Program-made: the position numbers and the translations under genes
Part shown: positions 8,517 through 16,108 of the stretch, piece after piece
Position numbering within the stretch: position 1 is the first letter of the stretch
Layout: the number at the start of each line of letters is the position of its first letter
The notes under the pieces: model-generated
What the model was told of the DNA's origin: nothing
The model's input: the letters and a program-made list of their open reading frames with translations, nothing else
The model's database searches: none
Assembly: GCA_016789865.1 (NCBI GenBank)
Contig: JAEUPC010000066.1
Coordinates: 1-36,692, forward strand
Direction: 5' to 3'
Length of the DNA stretch: 36,692 bases
Origin: Rubrivivax sp.
Lineage (GTDB): Bacteria; Pseudomonadota; Gammaproteobacteria; Burkholderiales; Burkholderiaceae_C

Positions 8517-9347
8517 ATGCCTTCGAGACTCCAACCCCTGGCCGCCGCGAGCGGGCCACTGGCCTGCCTGCCGCTGCTGACCTTGCAGACCACCGGCCCG
8601 GTGGTGCACGTGCGGCTCAATCGCCCGGCCAAGCGCAACAGCATCAGCGACGAGCTGCTCGCGCAGGTGCACACCGCCTTCGCCAACCTGCCCGCCGGCA
8701 CGCGCGCCGCGGTGCTCAGCGGCGAGGGCGAGCATTTCTGCGCCGGGCTCGATCTGTCCGAGATCATGGAGCGCACCACCTCCGAAGGCGTGTTGCACAG
8801 CCGCATGTGGCATGCCTGCTTCGACGCGATCCAGTTCGCCCCCGTGCCGGTGGTGGCCGTGCTGCACGGCGCGGTGGTCGGCGGCGGCCTGGAGATCGCC
8901 AGTTCGGCGCATCTGCGCGTGGCCGAGGACAGCACCTTCTACGCGCTGCCCGAAGGCACGCGCGGCATCTTCGTCGGCGGCGGCGGCTCGGTGCGCGTGT
9001 CGCGCCTGATCGGCGTGGCGCGCATGACCGACATGATGCTCACCGGCCGCGTCTTCGACGCCGACGAGGGCCAGGCGCTGGGCTTCTCGAACTACCGCGT
9101 GGCCGACGGCCAGGGCCTGGCCAAGGCGTTGGCGCTGGCCGAGAAGATCGCCGGCAACGCACCGCTGTCGAACTTCGCCATCACGCAGGCGCTGCCGCGC
9201 ATCGCCGACCTGTCGGCAGCCGACGGCATGTTCATGGAGTCGCTGATGGCCGGCATCACCGAGAGCGACGACGGCGCCAAGGAGCGCGTGCGCGCCTTCC
9301 TCGAGAAGCGCGCCGGCAAGGTCGCCAGGCCGGCCGGCAACCCGTGA
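8517..9347 (+). CDS. Enoyl-CoA hydratase/isomerase (crotonase) family protein
   Basis: The 276-residue protein has a crotonase fold. The oxyanion hole region is GEHFCAGLDLSE, and HGAVVGGGLEIASSAHLRVA holds the first catalytic glutamate at Glu126. YALPEGTRGIFVGGGG holds the second at Glu146. The 20-residue spacing matches Glu144/Glu164 of rat enoyl-CoA hydratase. The FCHL-type motif of feruloyl-CoA hydratase-lyase is absent. It therefore looks like a hydratase of a beta-oxidation route and not a retro-aldol vanillin-forming enzyme. It follows the ligase by 44 bp and precedes the thiolase by 19 bp. Assignment to the family is firm; the acyl group is unknown. Confidence 0.9.
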   Translation: MPSRLQPLAAASGPLACLPLLTLQTTGPVVHVRLNRPAKRNSISDELLAQVHTAFANLPAGTRAAVLSGEGEHFCAGLDLSEIMERTTSEGVLHSRMWHACFDAIQFAPVPVVAVLHGAVVGGGLEIASSAHLRVAEDSTFYALPEGTRGIFVGGGGSVRVSRLIGVARMTDMMLTGRVFDADEGQALGFSNYRVADGQGLAKALALAEKIAGNAPLSNFAITQALPRIADLSAADGMFMESLMAGITESDDGAKERVRAFLEKRAGKVARPAGNP

Positions 9348-9366
9348 ACACAGCAAGGCATTCGAA

Positions 9367-10629
9367 ATGAGCAGCCGCGGTCTCTTCCAGCGCTTCGAGG
9401 GCGTGTTCATCCTCGACGGCGTGCGCACGCCCATGGTCGACTACATGGGGGCCCTCGCCGACGCCAACCCCATCGACCTGGGCATCAAGGCGGCCAAGGC
9501 GGTGTTCGCGCGGTCGGGCATCGCGCCGGCCAGCGTCGACTCGGTGCTGGCCGGCAACATGGCGCCCGGCGGCTTCGACCAGTTCGTGCTGCCGCGGCAC
9601 ATCGGGCTCTATGCCGGGGTGCCCGAGCACGTGCCGGCGCTGATGGTGCAGCGCATCTGCGGCACCGGCTTCGAGCTGTTCCGCCAGGCCGGCGAGCAGA
9701 TCGCCACCGGCGCGGCCACGCTCGCACTGGTGGTCGGCACCGAGAGCATGACGCGCAACCCGATCGCCGCGTTCGACCATCGCACCGGCTTCAAGCTCGG
9801 CGCGCCCATCGGCTTCAAGGACTTCATGTGGGAGGCGCTCACCGACCCGGCGCCCGCCGTCACGATGATCCAGACGGCCGAGAACCTGGCCCGGAAGTAC
9901 GGCATCACGCGCGAGGCGGTCGACGCCTTCGCTGCCGGCTCGTTCGCCAAGGCCTGCGCCGCGCAGGAGGCCGGCTGGTTCAGCGGCGAGACGGTGCCGG
10001 TGGAAAACGAGACCTTCGAGCTGGCCGGCTACCGGCCGCGCGGCATCCGGCTGGCCGGCAAGGCCAAGGTCGCCGACCGTGACACGCACCCGCGGCCCAC
10101 GCCGCGTGAGGTGCTGGCCACGTTGCGCACCGTCTACAAGGACGGCGTGCAGACCGGCGGCAACAGCAGCGCGCTGGTGGATGCAGGTGCCGCGGCGCTG
10201 GTGGGCAACGCCGCCGCGCTGGCCGCCTTCACGGCGGCGGGCGGCAAGGCGGCGCTCGGCCGCGTGGCCGCTGCCGCGGTGGTGGGCGTGCCGCCGGAGA
10301 TCATGGGCATCGGCCCCGCGCCGGCCATCCGCCTGCTGCTGGACAACAGCGGCATGAAGCTGGCCGACATCGCGCGCTTCGAGATCAACGAGGCGCAGGG
10401 CGCGCAGACGCTGGCCGTGGCGCGCGACCTCGGGCTCGACGAGAGCCGGCTCAACGTGAAGGGTGGCGCCATTGCGCTGGGCCACCCGCTGGCCGCGACC
10501 GGCGTGCGCCTGACGCTCACCGTGGCGCGGCAGCTCAAGGAGATCGGCGCGCGCTGGGGCGTGGCCTCGGCGTGCATCGGCGGCGGCCAGGGCATCGCCT
10601 TGCTCATCGAGAATCCCGAGGCGGCCTGA
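9367..10629 (+). CDS. Thiolase family protein (acetyl-CoA acyltransferase-like)
   Basis: The 420-residue protein carries the nucleophilic cysteine in QRICGTGFE (Cys98), the histidine in GGAIALGHPLAATG (His373) and the second cysteine in SACIGGGQG (Cys403). The usual NEAF motif appears as NEAQ (Asn341 to Gln344), which is unusual but keeps the conserved asparagine. It should cleave a 3-oxoacyl-CoA with CoA, releasing acetyl-CoA and a shortened, here perhaps aromatic, acyl-CoA. It lies between the crotonase and thioesterase genes. No 3-hydroxyacyl-CoA dehydrogenase gene is visible nearby, so that step must be supplied elsewhere. Confidence 0.9.
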   Translation: MSSRGLFQRFEGVFILDGVRTPMVDYMGALADANPIDLGIKAAKAVFARSGIAPASVDSVLAGNMAPGGFDQFVLPRHIGLYAGVPEHVPALMVQRICGTGFELFRQAGEQIATGAATLALVVGTESMTRNPIAAFDHRTGFKLGAPIGFKDFMWEALTDPAPAVTMIQTAENLARKYGITREAVDAFAAGSFAKACAAQEAGWFSGETVPVENETFELAGYRPRGIRLAGKAKVADRDTHPRPTPREVLATLRTVYKDGVQTGGNSSALVDAGAAALVGNAAALAAFTAAGGKAALGRVAAAAVVGVPPEIMGIGPAPAIRLLLDNSGMKLADIARFEINEAQGAQTLAVARDLGLDESRLNVKGGAIALGHPLAATGVRLTLTVARQLKEIGARWGVASACIGGGQGIALLIENPEAA

Positions 10630-10660
10630 GCCGCGCTCAGGCGCCGACCGAACTCTCGAG

Positions 10661-11080
10661 ATGAGCAAGACCCACATCCACCGCGTCCTCGTGCATTGGG
10701 GCGACTGCGACCCTGCCGGCATCGTCTTCTTTCCCAACTTCAACCGCTGGATGGACGAGAGCTCGCTCGCCTTCTTCGCCGCCTGCGGTCTGCCGCCGTG
10801 GCGCGAGCTGGAGCGCACGCGCGGCATCGTGGGCACGCCGCTGTTGGAGATCCACACCCGCTTCATGCGCCCGGCCACCTATGGCGACACGATCGAGGTG
10901 CACACCACCATCGAGGAGTGGGCCGCGAAGACCTTCCGCCACCGCCACGTCGTCAAGCGCGGCGACACGGTGCTCAACGAAGGCACCGAGGTGCGCGCCT
11001 TCGTCGTGCGCGACCCTGCCGACCCGACCCGCATCAAGGCCATCCCCGTTCCGGAAGACATCAAGGCACTGTGCAACTGA
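10661..11080 (+). CDS. 4-hydroxybenzoyl-CoA-thioesterase-like hotdog protein
   Basis: This 139-residue hotdog-fold protein has the signature VHWGDCDPAGIVFFPNFNRW, with the catalytic aspartate of the 4HBT/YbgC family in DCDPAGIV. It would hydrolyse an aryl- or short acyl-CoA to the free acid and CoA. Placed directly after the thiolase, it could release the aromatic acid formed by side-chain shortening, or rescue trapped CoA. It is 31 bp after the thiolase gene and 85 bp before the binding-protein gene. The family is clear; the substrate is inferred. Confidence 0.88.
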   Translation: MSKTHIHRVLVHWGDCDPAGIVFFPNFNRWMDESSLAFFAACGLPPWRELERTRGIVGTPLLEIHTRFMRPATYGDTIEVHTTIEEWAAKTFRHRHVVKRGDTVLNEGTEVRAFVVRDPADPTRIKAIPVPEDIKALCN

Positions 11081-11165
11081 CCGCCCCAAGGCGCAGCCCG
11101 CACGACTGCCGTCCACCCGCCCGGAGCACCCAGCCCGGCACCGCAACCCCCGCAAGGAGACCGAC

Positions 11166-12311
11166 GTGAAGCGCAATACCCTCAAGACCCTGCTGGCGGC
11201 CGCCGCCTTCGCGCTGTTGGGCGCCGCCCCGGCGCGGGCCGACGTGACCATCGGCGTGACGCTGTCGCTCACCGGACCGGCCTCGGGCCTGGGCATCCCG
11301 GTGGGCAACCAGTTCAAGCTGTGGCCGCAGACCATCGCCGGCCAGAAGGTCAACCTGATCATCCTCGACGACGCCTCCGATCCGGGCAAGGGCGTGGTCA
11401 ATGCGCGCCGCTTCCTCACCGAGGACAAGGTCGACATGATCTTCGGCGGCTCCATCACCACCGTGTCGGCAGCGATCGCGCCGGTGGCCGCCGAGGCCAA
11501 GACGACGCAGATCTCCATCGCCCCGGTGGGCGTGCCGCCCGAGCAGGAGCGCTGGGTGTTCCGGCTGCCGCAGGGCTTCACGGTGATGGCCCACCCGATC
11601 ATCGAGCACATGAAGAAGGCGGGCGTGAAGAGCGTGGGCTTTCTCGGCTACACCGACGCCTACGGCGAGCAGTGGCTCAAGGAGTTCACCAAGCAAGGCG
11701 ACGCCGCCGGCATCAAGGTGCTGGCCGCCGAGCGCTTCGCGCGCAGCGACACCAGCGTCACGCCGCAGGCGCTGAAGCTGGTCTCGGCCAACCCCGACGC
11801 GATGCTGGTGGTGGCCTCGGGCTCGGGCGCGGCGATGCCGCACAAGGCGCTCATCGAGCGCGGCTACAAGGGCCGCGTCTACCAGACCCACGCCGCGGCC
11901 ACGCCCGACCTCGTACGCATCGGCGGCAAGGATGTGGAGGGCGGCTTCGTCGTCTCGGGCCCCGCGGTGGTGGCCGAGCAGTTGCCCGACAACCACCCCT
12001 CCAAGACGGTGGCGGTGGACTTCGTCACCAAGTACGAGGCCGCCTACGGCAAGGGCTCGCGCAACCAGTTCGCCGGCCACGCCTACGACGCGCAGATCAT
12101 GCTGACGAAGATCCTGCCGGCGGCGCTGGCCAAGGCCAAGCCCGGCACGCCCGAGTTCCGCGCGGCGCTGCGCGACGCGGTCGAGGGCATGGGCCGCACG
12201 ATCTTCTCCCACGGCGTGATGAACTGGAGCGCCCAGGACCACTGGGGCTACACCAACGAGACGGGCGTGATGCTCAAGGTGGTGAACGGCCAGTTCGTGG
12301 TCGAGAAGTGA
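11166..12311 (+). CDS. ABC transporter periplasmic substrate-binding protein (LivK-type) 1
   Basis: The 381-residue protein starts at a GTG preceded by AAGGAG six bases upstream. A signal peptide (MKRNTLKTLL, then a hydrophobic core ending APARA) precedes the mature start DVTIGVTLSLTGPASGLG. This is the type-1 periplasmic binding fold of branched-chain amino acid and aromatic-acid importers. Internal motifs include DDASDPGKGVVNARRFL and GYTDAYGEQWLKEF. Position inside a CoA-ligase/beta-oxidation operon suggests it captures the aromatic acid to be degraded, not an amino acid (inference). A GC-rich hairpin follows 55 bp downstream, before the permease genes. Confidence 0.93.
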   Translation: MKRNTLKTLLAAAAFALLGAAPARADVTIGVTLSLTGPASGLGIPVGNQFKLWPQTIAGQKVNLIILDDASDPGKGVVNARRFLTEDKVDMIFGGSITTVSAAIAPVAAEAKTTQISIAPVGVPPEQERWVFRLPQGFTVMAHPIIEHMKKAGVKSVGFLGYTDAYGEQWLKEFTKQGDAAGIKVLAAERFARSDTSVTPQALKLVSANPDAMLVVASGSGAAMPHKALIERGYKGRVYQTHAAATPDLVRIGGKDVEGGFVVSGPAVVAEQLPDNHPSKTVAVDFVTKYEAAYGKGSRNQFAGHAYDAQIMLTKILPAALAKAKPGTPEFRAALRDAVEGMGRTIFSHGVMNWSAQDHWGYTNETGVMLKVVNGQFVVEK

Positions 12312-12365
12312 AGCGCGGCCGGCGATTCACTTTCGCCGCAGGCTGACTCGGCACAGCCAGGTCCA

Positions 12366-12387
12366 GGGCCCGACCGCCTTCGGGCCC
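12366..12387. repeat. Stem-loop between binding-protein and permease genes, operon 1
   Basis: GGGCCCG (12366-12372) and CGGGCCC (12381-12387) form a seven-base-pair stem with an eight-base loop. It lies in the 128-bp gap after the binding-protein gene and has no following T-run. It may stabilise the upstream message or reduce read-through into the permease genes. The gap holds no other recognisable gene. Confidence 0.5.
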
Positions 12388-12439
12388 GGCCGCAGGCAGA
12401 AGTGCCCTGCCACCCACCACCCGCTGTGCCTGCCCCCTC

Positions 12440-13477
12440 ATGGATCTCTCGATCGCCGGCATCCTGGCGCTGGACGGCCTGACCAACGGCGCGGTCTACG
12501 CGCTGTTGGCGCTGGCCACCGTGCTGGTGTTCGCCGTCACGCGGGTGATCTTCGTGCCGCAGGGCGAGTTCGTCGCCTTCGGCGCGTTGACGCTGGCGCT
12601 GTTCCAGGCCGGCAAGGTGCCGGGCACGGTGTGGTTCCTGCTGGTGCTGGCCGGGGCGGCCGCCATCTCCGACGTCTGGCACGGCGTGCGGCACGGCCAC
12701 GCCGCCGGGCGCATCGCGCGGCAGGTGCTGGCCACCGGTGGCTATCCGGTGGCAATCTCGCTGGTGGCCCTGTGGGCCGCGGCGCGGCCGCTGCCGCTGC
12801 TCGTGCAGGCGCTGCTGACGATGGCGCTGGTCACGCCGTTCGGCACGCTCATCTATCGCCTGGCCTACGAGAAGCTGGCCGACGCCACGGTGCTGGTGCT
12901 GCTCATCGTCTCGGTGGGCGTGCATTTCGCGCTCGTCGGGCTGGGCCTGTACTTCTTCGGCGCCGAGGGCTTTCGCAACCCGAGCTTCTGGGACCAGCGC
13001 TTCAGCGTCGGCGCGGTCACGGTCAACGGGCAGGCGCTGATCATCTTCGCCGCCTCGGTGGCGCTGATCGTGCTGCTGTGGCTGTTCTTCGAGAAGAGCC
13101 TTCAGGGCAAGGCGTTGCGCGCCACGGCGGTGAACCGCCTGGGCGCGCGGCTGATGGGCATCTCGTCGGTGGCCGCCGGGCGGCTGTCGTTCACGATGGC
13201 GGCCTTCATCGGCGCGCTGTCGGGCCTCTTGATCGGGCCCACCACCACGGTGTTCTACGACAGCGGCTTCCTCATCGGCCTGAAGGGCTTCGTCGCCGCG
13301 GTCTTCGCCGGGCTTTCCAGCTACCCGCTGGCCCTGGTGGGCGCTCTGGGCGTGGGGCTGCTGGAAAGCTTCGGCTCGTTCTGGGCCAGCGCCTTCAAGG
13401 AGGTCATCGTCTTCGGCGCCATCCTGCCGGTGCTGCTGTGGCGATCGCTGCGCGACCCGCACGGCGAAGAGCACTGA
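12440..13477 (+). CDS. ABC transporter permease, LivH-type (1)
   Basis: The 345-residue membrane protein opens with [20 protein letters not shown], then [18 protein letters not shown], the LivH-family start. The conserved late segment is [20 protein letters not shown]. It is about 45 residues longer than ordinary LivH. The excess is an extra stretch at roughly residues 70-115 containing [19 protein letters not shown], also hydrophobic at its end. It would form the channel with the LivM half of the next gene. Its stop is one base before the next start, so the two are translationally coupled. Confidence 0.93.
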   Translation: MDLSIAGILALDGLTNGAVYALLALATVLVFAVTRVIFVPQGEFVAFGALTLALFQAGKVPGTVWFLLVLAGAAAISDVWHGVRHGHAAGRIARQVLATGGYPVAISLVALWAAARPLPLLVQALLTMALVTPFGTLIYRLAYEKLADATVLVLLIVSVGVHFALVGLGLYFFGAEGFRNPSFWDQRFSVGAVTVNGQALIIFAASVALIVLLWLFFEKSLQGKALRATAVNRLGARLMGISSVAAGRLSFTMAAFIGALSGLLIGPTTTVFYDSGFLIGLKGFVAAVFAGLSSYPLALVGALGVGLLESFGSFWASAFKEVIVFGAILPVLLWRSLRDPHGEEH

Positions 13478-13478
13478 G

Positions 13479-15248
13479 ATGGCCGCCCTGCGCCGCGCGG
13501 CGTTCCCGGCCTTCGCCGCTCTCATGCTGGGGCTGCCGCTGCTGCCGGTGCCCGACTTCTGGATCACGCAAAGCAGCTACATCGGTCTGTATGCCCTGGT
13601 GGCGCTGGGCCTGGTGCTGCTCACCGGCGTGGCCGGGCTCACGAGTTTCGGCCAGGCCGCCTTCGTCGGCATCGGCGCCTACACCGCCGCGTTCCTGGCC
13701 ACCAAGGTGGGCGTGTCGCCGTGGTTCACGCTGTTCGTCGGCGTGGGCCTGGCGGTGCTCACCGCGCTGGTGCTGGGCGCCATCACGCTGCGCATGTCGG
13801 GGCACTACCTGCCGCTGGCCACCATCGCCTGGGGCCTGGCGCTGAACTACACGATGGCCAACATGGAGTGGCTGGGCAAGTACGACGGGCTGCTGGGCAT
13901 CCCGTCGCTGAAGCTCTTTGGCCTGGACCTGGGCACCGGCCGCGGCCTGCACCCGCTGATCTGGACCCTGGCGCTGCTGGCAGCGCTGGCCGTGACCAAC
14001 CTGCTCGACTCGCGCCCGGGCCGCGCCATCCGCGCCTTGAAGAGCGGCGCCACCATGCCCGAGGCGATGGGCATCTCCACGCTGCGCTACAAGCTCGCGG
14101 CGTTCGTGCTGGCCGCGGTGCTGGCGGCCGTCTCGGGCTGGTTGTTCGCGCATTTCCAGCGCTCGGTGAGCCCGACGCCGTTTTCCATCAACAAGGGCAT
14201 CGAGTACCTCTTCATGGCGGTGCTGGGTGGCGTGGGCCACGTGTGGGGCGCGTTCCTCGGCTCGGCCGTGGTGCGCCTGGTCGAAGACCAGCTGCAGGTG
14301 CTGTTGCCCAAGCTCATCGGCACCAGCGGCAACTTCGAGGTCATCGTCTTCGGCATCGTGCTGGTGGTGGTGCTGAAGTACGCGCCGCAGGGGCTGTGGT
14401 CGTTCGTCGATCGGCTCGCACCCCCGGCACGGCGCCACCGCGACTGGGCGGGCGCGGCCGCCCTGCCCGCGCGCAGCAAGCCCGGGCGCGGCGAACTGCT
14501 GCTGGACGTGCAGGCCGTGCGCAAGACTTTCGGCGGCCTCGTGGCGGTGAACGACGTGAGCTTCCAGATCCGCGCGGGCGACATCGTCGGCCTCATCGGC
14601 CCCAACGGCGCGGGCAAGAGCACCACGTTCAACCTGATCACCGGCGTGCTCGCGCTGACCGGCGGCGCGGTCACCTTTCGCGGCCAGCCGATCGGCGGCC
14701 ACGCCAGCCGCGAGATCGCGCGGCGCGGCATCAGCCGCACCTTCCAGCACGTCAAGCTGGTGCCCGACATGACGGTGCTGGAGAACGTGGCGCTGGGCGG
14801 CTACCTGCGCAGCGCCAGCGGCAGCCTGAAGGCGATGCTGCGGCTCAACCGCGACGAGGAGCGCCGCCTCTTCGCCGAGGCCGAGCGGCAGCTGGCACGC
14901 ATCGGCATGGGCGGGCAGATGCACGAGCTGGCCGGCAACCTCGCGCTGGGGCCCCAGCGTCTGGTGGAGATCGCGCGGGCGCTGGCCACCGACCCCGCGC
15001 TGCTGCTGCTGGACGAGCCCGCGGCCGGCCTGCGCCACAAGGAGAAGCGCGCACTGGGCGATGTGCTGCGCCAGCTCGAGTCCGAGGGGCTGTCGATCCT
15101 GCTGGTCGAGCACGACATGGACTTCGTGATGGGCCTGGCCGACCGCATCGTGGTGATGGAATTCGGCACCCGGCTGATGGAAGGCACGCCGGCCGAGGTG
15201 CAGGCCAGCCCGCAGGTGCGCGCCGCCTACCTTGGCACGGAGCACTGA
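13479..15248 (+). CDS. LivM-LivG fusion: ABC permease joined to ATPase (589 aa)
   Basis: Residues 1 to about 325 are a LivM-type permease (YIGLYALVALGLVLLTGVAG, then SFGQAAFVGIGAYTAAFLA). A short linker RLAPPARRHRDWAG follows. From about residue 345 there is a LivG-type ATPase: Walker A GPNGAGKST at 374-382, Walker B LLLLDEPAAGL, and H-loop LVEHDMDFV. The ABC signature reads LALGPQR instead of the usual LSxGQQ; LxLGQQR is seen in fused members of this group, so this is a mild deviation. Fusion fixes the pairing of permease and ATPase. The start codon follows the LivH stop by one base. Confidence 0.94.
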   Translation: MAALRRAAFPAFAALMLGLPLLPVPDFWITQSSYIGLYALVALGLVLLTGVAGLTSFGQAAFVGIGAYTAAFLATKVGVSPWFTLFVGVGLAVLTALVLGAITLRMSGHYLPLATIAWGLALNYTMANMEWLGKYDGLLGIPSLKLFGLDLGTGRGLHPLIWTLALLAALAVTNLLDSRPGRAIRALKSGATMPEAMGISTLRYKLAAFVLAAVLAAVSGWLFAHFQRSVSPTPFSINKGIEYLFMAVLGGVGHVWGAFLGSAVVRLVEDQLQVLLPKLIGTSGNFEVIVFGIVLVVVLKYAPQGLWSFVDRLAPPARRHRDWAGAAALPARSKPGRGELLLDVQAVRKTFGGLVAVNDVSFQIRAGDIVGLIGPNGAGKSTTFNLITGVLALTGGAVTFRGQPIGGHASREIARRGISRTFQHVKLVPDMTVLENVALGGYLRSASGSLKAMLRLNRDEERRLFAEAERQLARIGMGGQMHELAGNLALGPQRLVEIARALATDPALLLLDEPAAGLRHKEKRALGDVLRQLESEGLSILLVEHDMDFVMGLADRIVVMEFGTRLMEGTPAEVQASPQVRAAYLGTEH

Positions 15249-15262
15249 CATGCTGACCACGC

Positions 15263-15277
15263 GCAGGCTTCGCCTGC
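15263..15277. repeat. Small hairpin before livF, operon 1
   Basis: GCAGGC (15263-15268) and GCCTGC (15272-15277) flank the loop TTC in the 83-bp gap between the fusion gene and livF. It is a compact six-base-pair stem of a type common between beta-proteobacterial genes. No terminator T-run follows. Confidence 0.45.
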
Positions 15278-15331
15278 AGCCCCACCCTGGGGCGGCCATC
15301 GCCCTCCGGCCCTTGCGGCACCGCTGAGACC

Positions 15332-16060
15332 ATGGCCGCCCTGCTCGAAGTTGCCGACCTGCACGCCGGCTATGGCCGCGCCGAGGTGCTCACCGGCGTC
15401 GGCCTCACGCTGGAGGCGGGCCGCGTGGTCACCGTCATCGGGCCCAACGGTGCGGGCAAGAGCACGCTGCTCAACGCGCTGATGGGCGTGCTGCCCGCAC
15501 GCGGCCGCGTCAGCTTCGACGGCCAGGACCTCGCCGAGACCACGCTCGAAGACCGCGTGATGATGGGCCTGGCGCTGGTGCCCGAAAAGCGCGAGCTGTT
15601 CACCACCATGCCGGTGGAGGACAACCTCGTGCTCGGCGGCTACCGGGCGATGCGGCAGCGCGTGCCGGGTTGGCGCGGCGGCCTCGAACGCGTCTACGCC
15701 CTCTTCCCGCGGCTGAAGGAGCGCCGCACGCAGCTGGCCGGCACGCTGTCGGGCGGCGAGCGGCAGATGCTGGCCCTGGGCCGCGCGCTGATGGGCGGGC
15801 CGAAGTTGCTGATGCTGGACGAGCCGAGCCTGGGCCTGGCGCCGCTGGTCGTGCGCGACATCTTCGAGACCATCGGGCGGTTGCGCGCCGAAGGCGTGTC
15901 GATCCTGCTGGTGGAACAGAACGCACGCGCCGCGCTGCAGGTGGCTGACCACGGCTACGTGCTGGAGACCGGCGAGATCGTGCTCGACGGGCCGGCCGCG
16001 CAGCTGGCCGGCGACCCGCGCGTGATCGAGACCTACCTCGGCGCGCAGAAAGCGCACTGA
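15332..16060 (+). CDS. ABC transporter ATP-binding protein, LivF-type (1)
   Basis: The 242-residue ATPase has Walker A GPNGAGKST at residues 37-45, signature TLSGGERQMLALGRAL, Walker B LLMLDEPSLGLAP and switch region ILLVEQNARAAL. These are the features of LivF, which forms the ATPase heterodimer with LivG, here the C-terminal half of the upstream fusion. It is the last transporter gene of operon 1, 48 bp before the acyl-CoA dehydrogenase. With the binding protein, LivH and LivM-LivG it makes a complete importer. Confidence 0.94.
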   Translation: MAALLEVADLHAGYGRAEVLTGVGLTLEAGRVVTVIGPNGAGKSTLLNALMGVLPARGRVSFDGQDLAETTLEDRVMMGLALVPEKRELFTTMPVEDNLVLGGYRAMRQRVPGWRGGLERVYALFPRLKERRTQLAGTLSGGERQMLALGRALMGGPKLLMLDEPSLGLAPLVVRDIFETIGRLRAEGVSILLVEQNARAALQVADHGYVLETGEIVLDGPAAQLAGDPRVIETYLGAQKAH

Positions 16061-16108
16061 CTTCATTCGAATCGCCGCCCTCCCAGGCGGCATGCACGGA
16101 GCGCCGGC

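Noticed and set aside
6538-8559. 901-codon minus-strand frame continuous with tetR
   Set aside because: Only the last 214 residues resemble TetR. The part antisense to the ligase is a high-GC shadow, and the operators lie inside it.
15250-15327. Possible 25-codon peptide between the LivM-LivG fusion and livF
   Set aside because: No ribosome-binding site of its own and it overlaps a hairpin; composition looks random.
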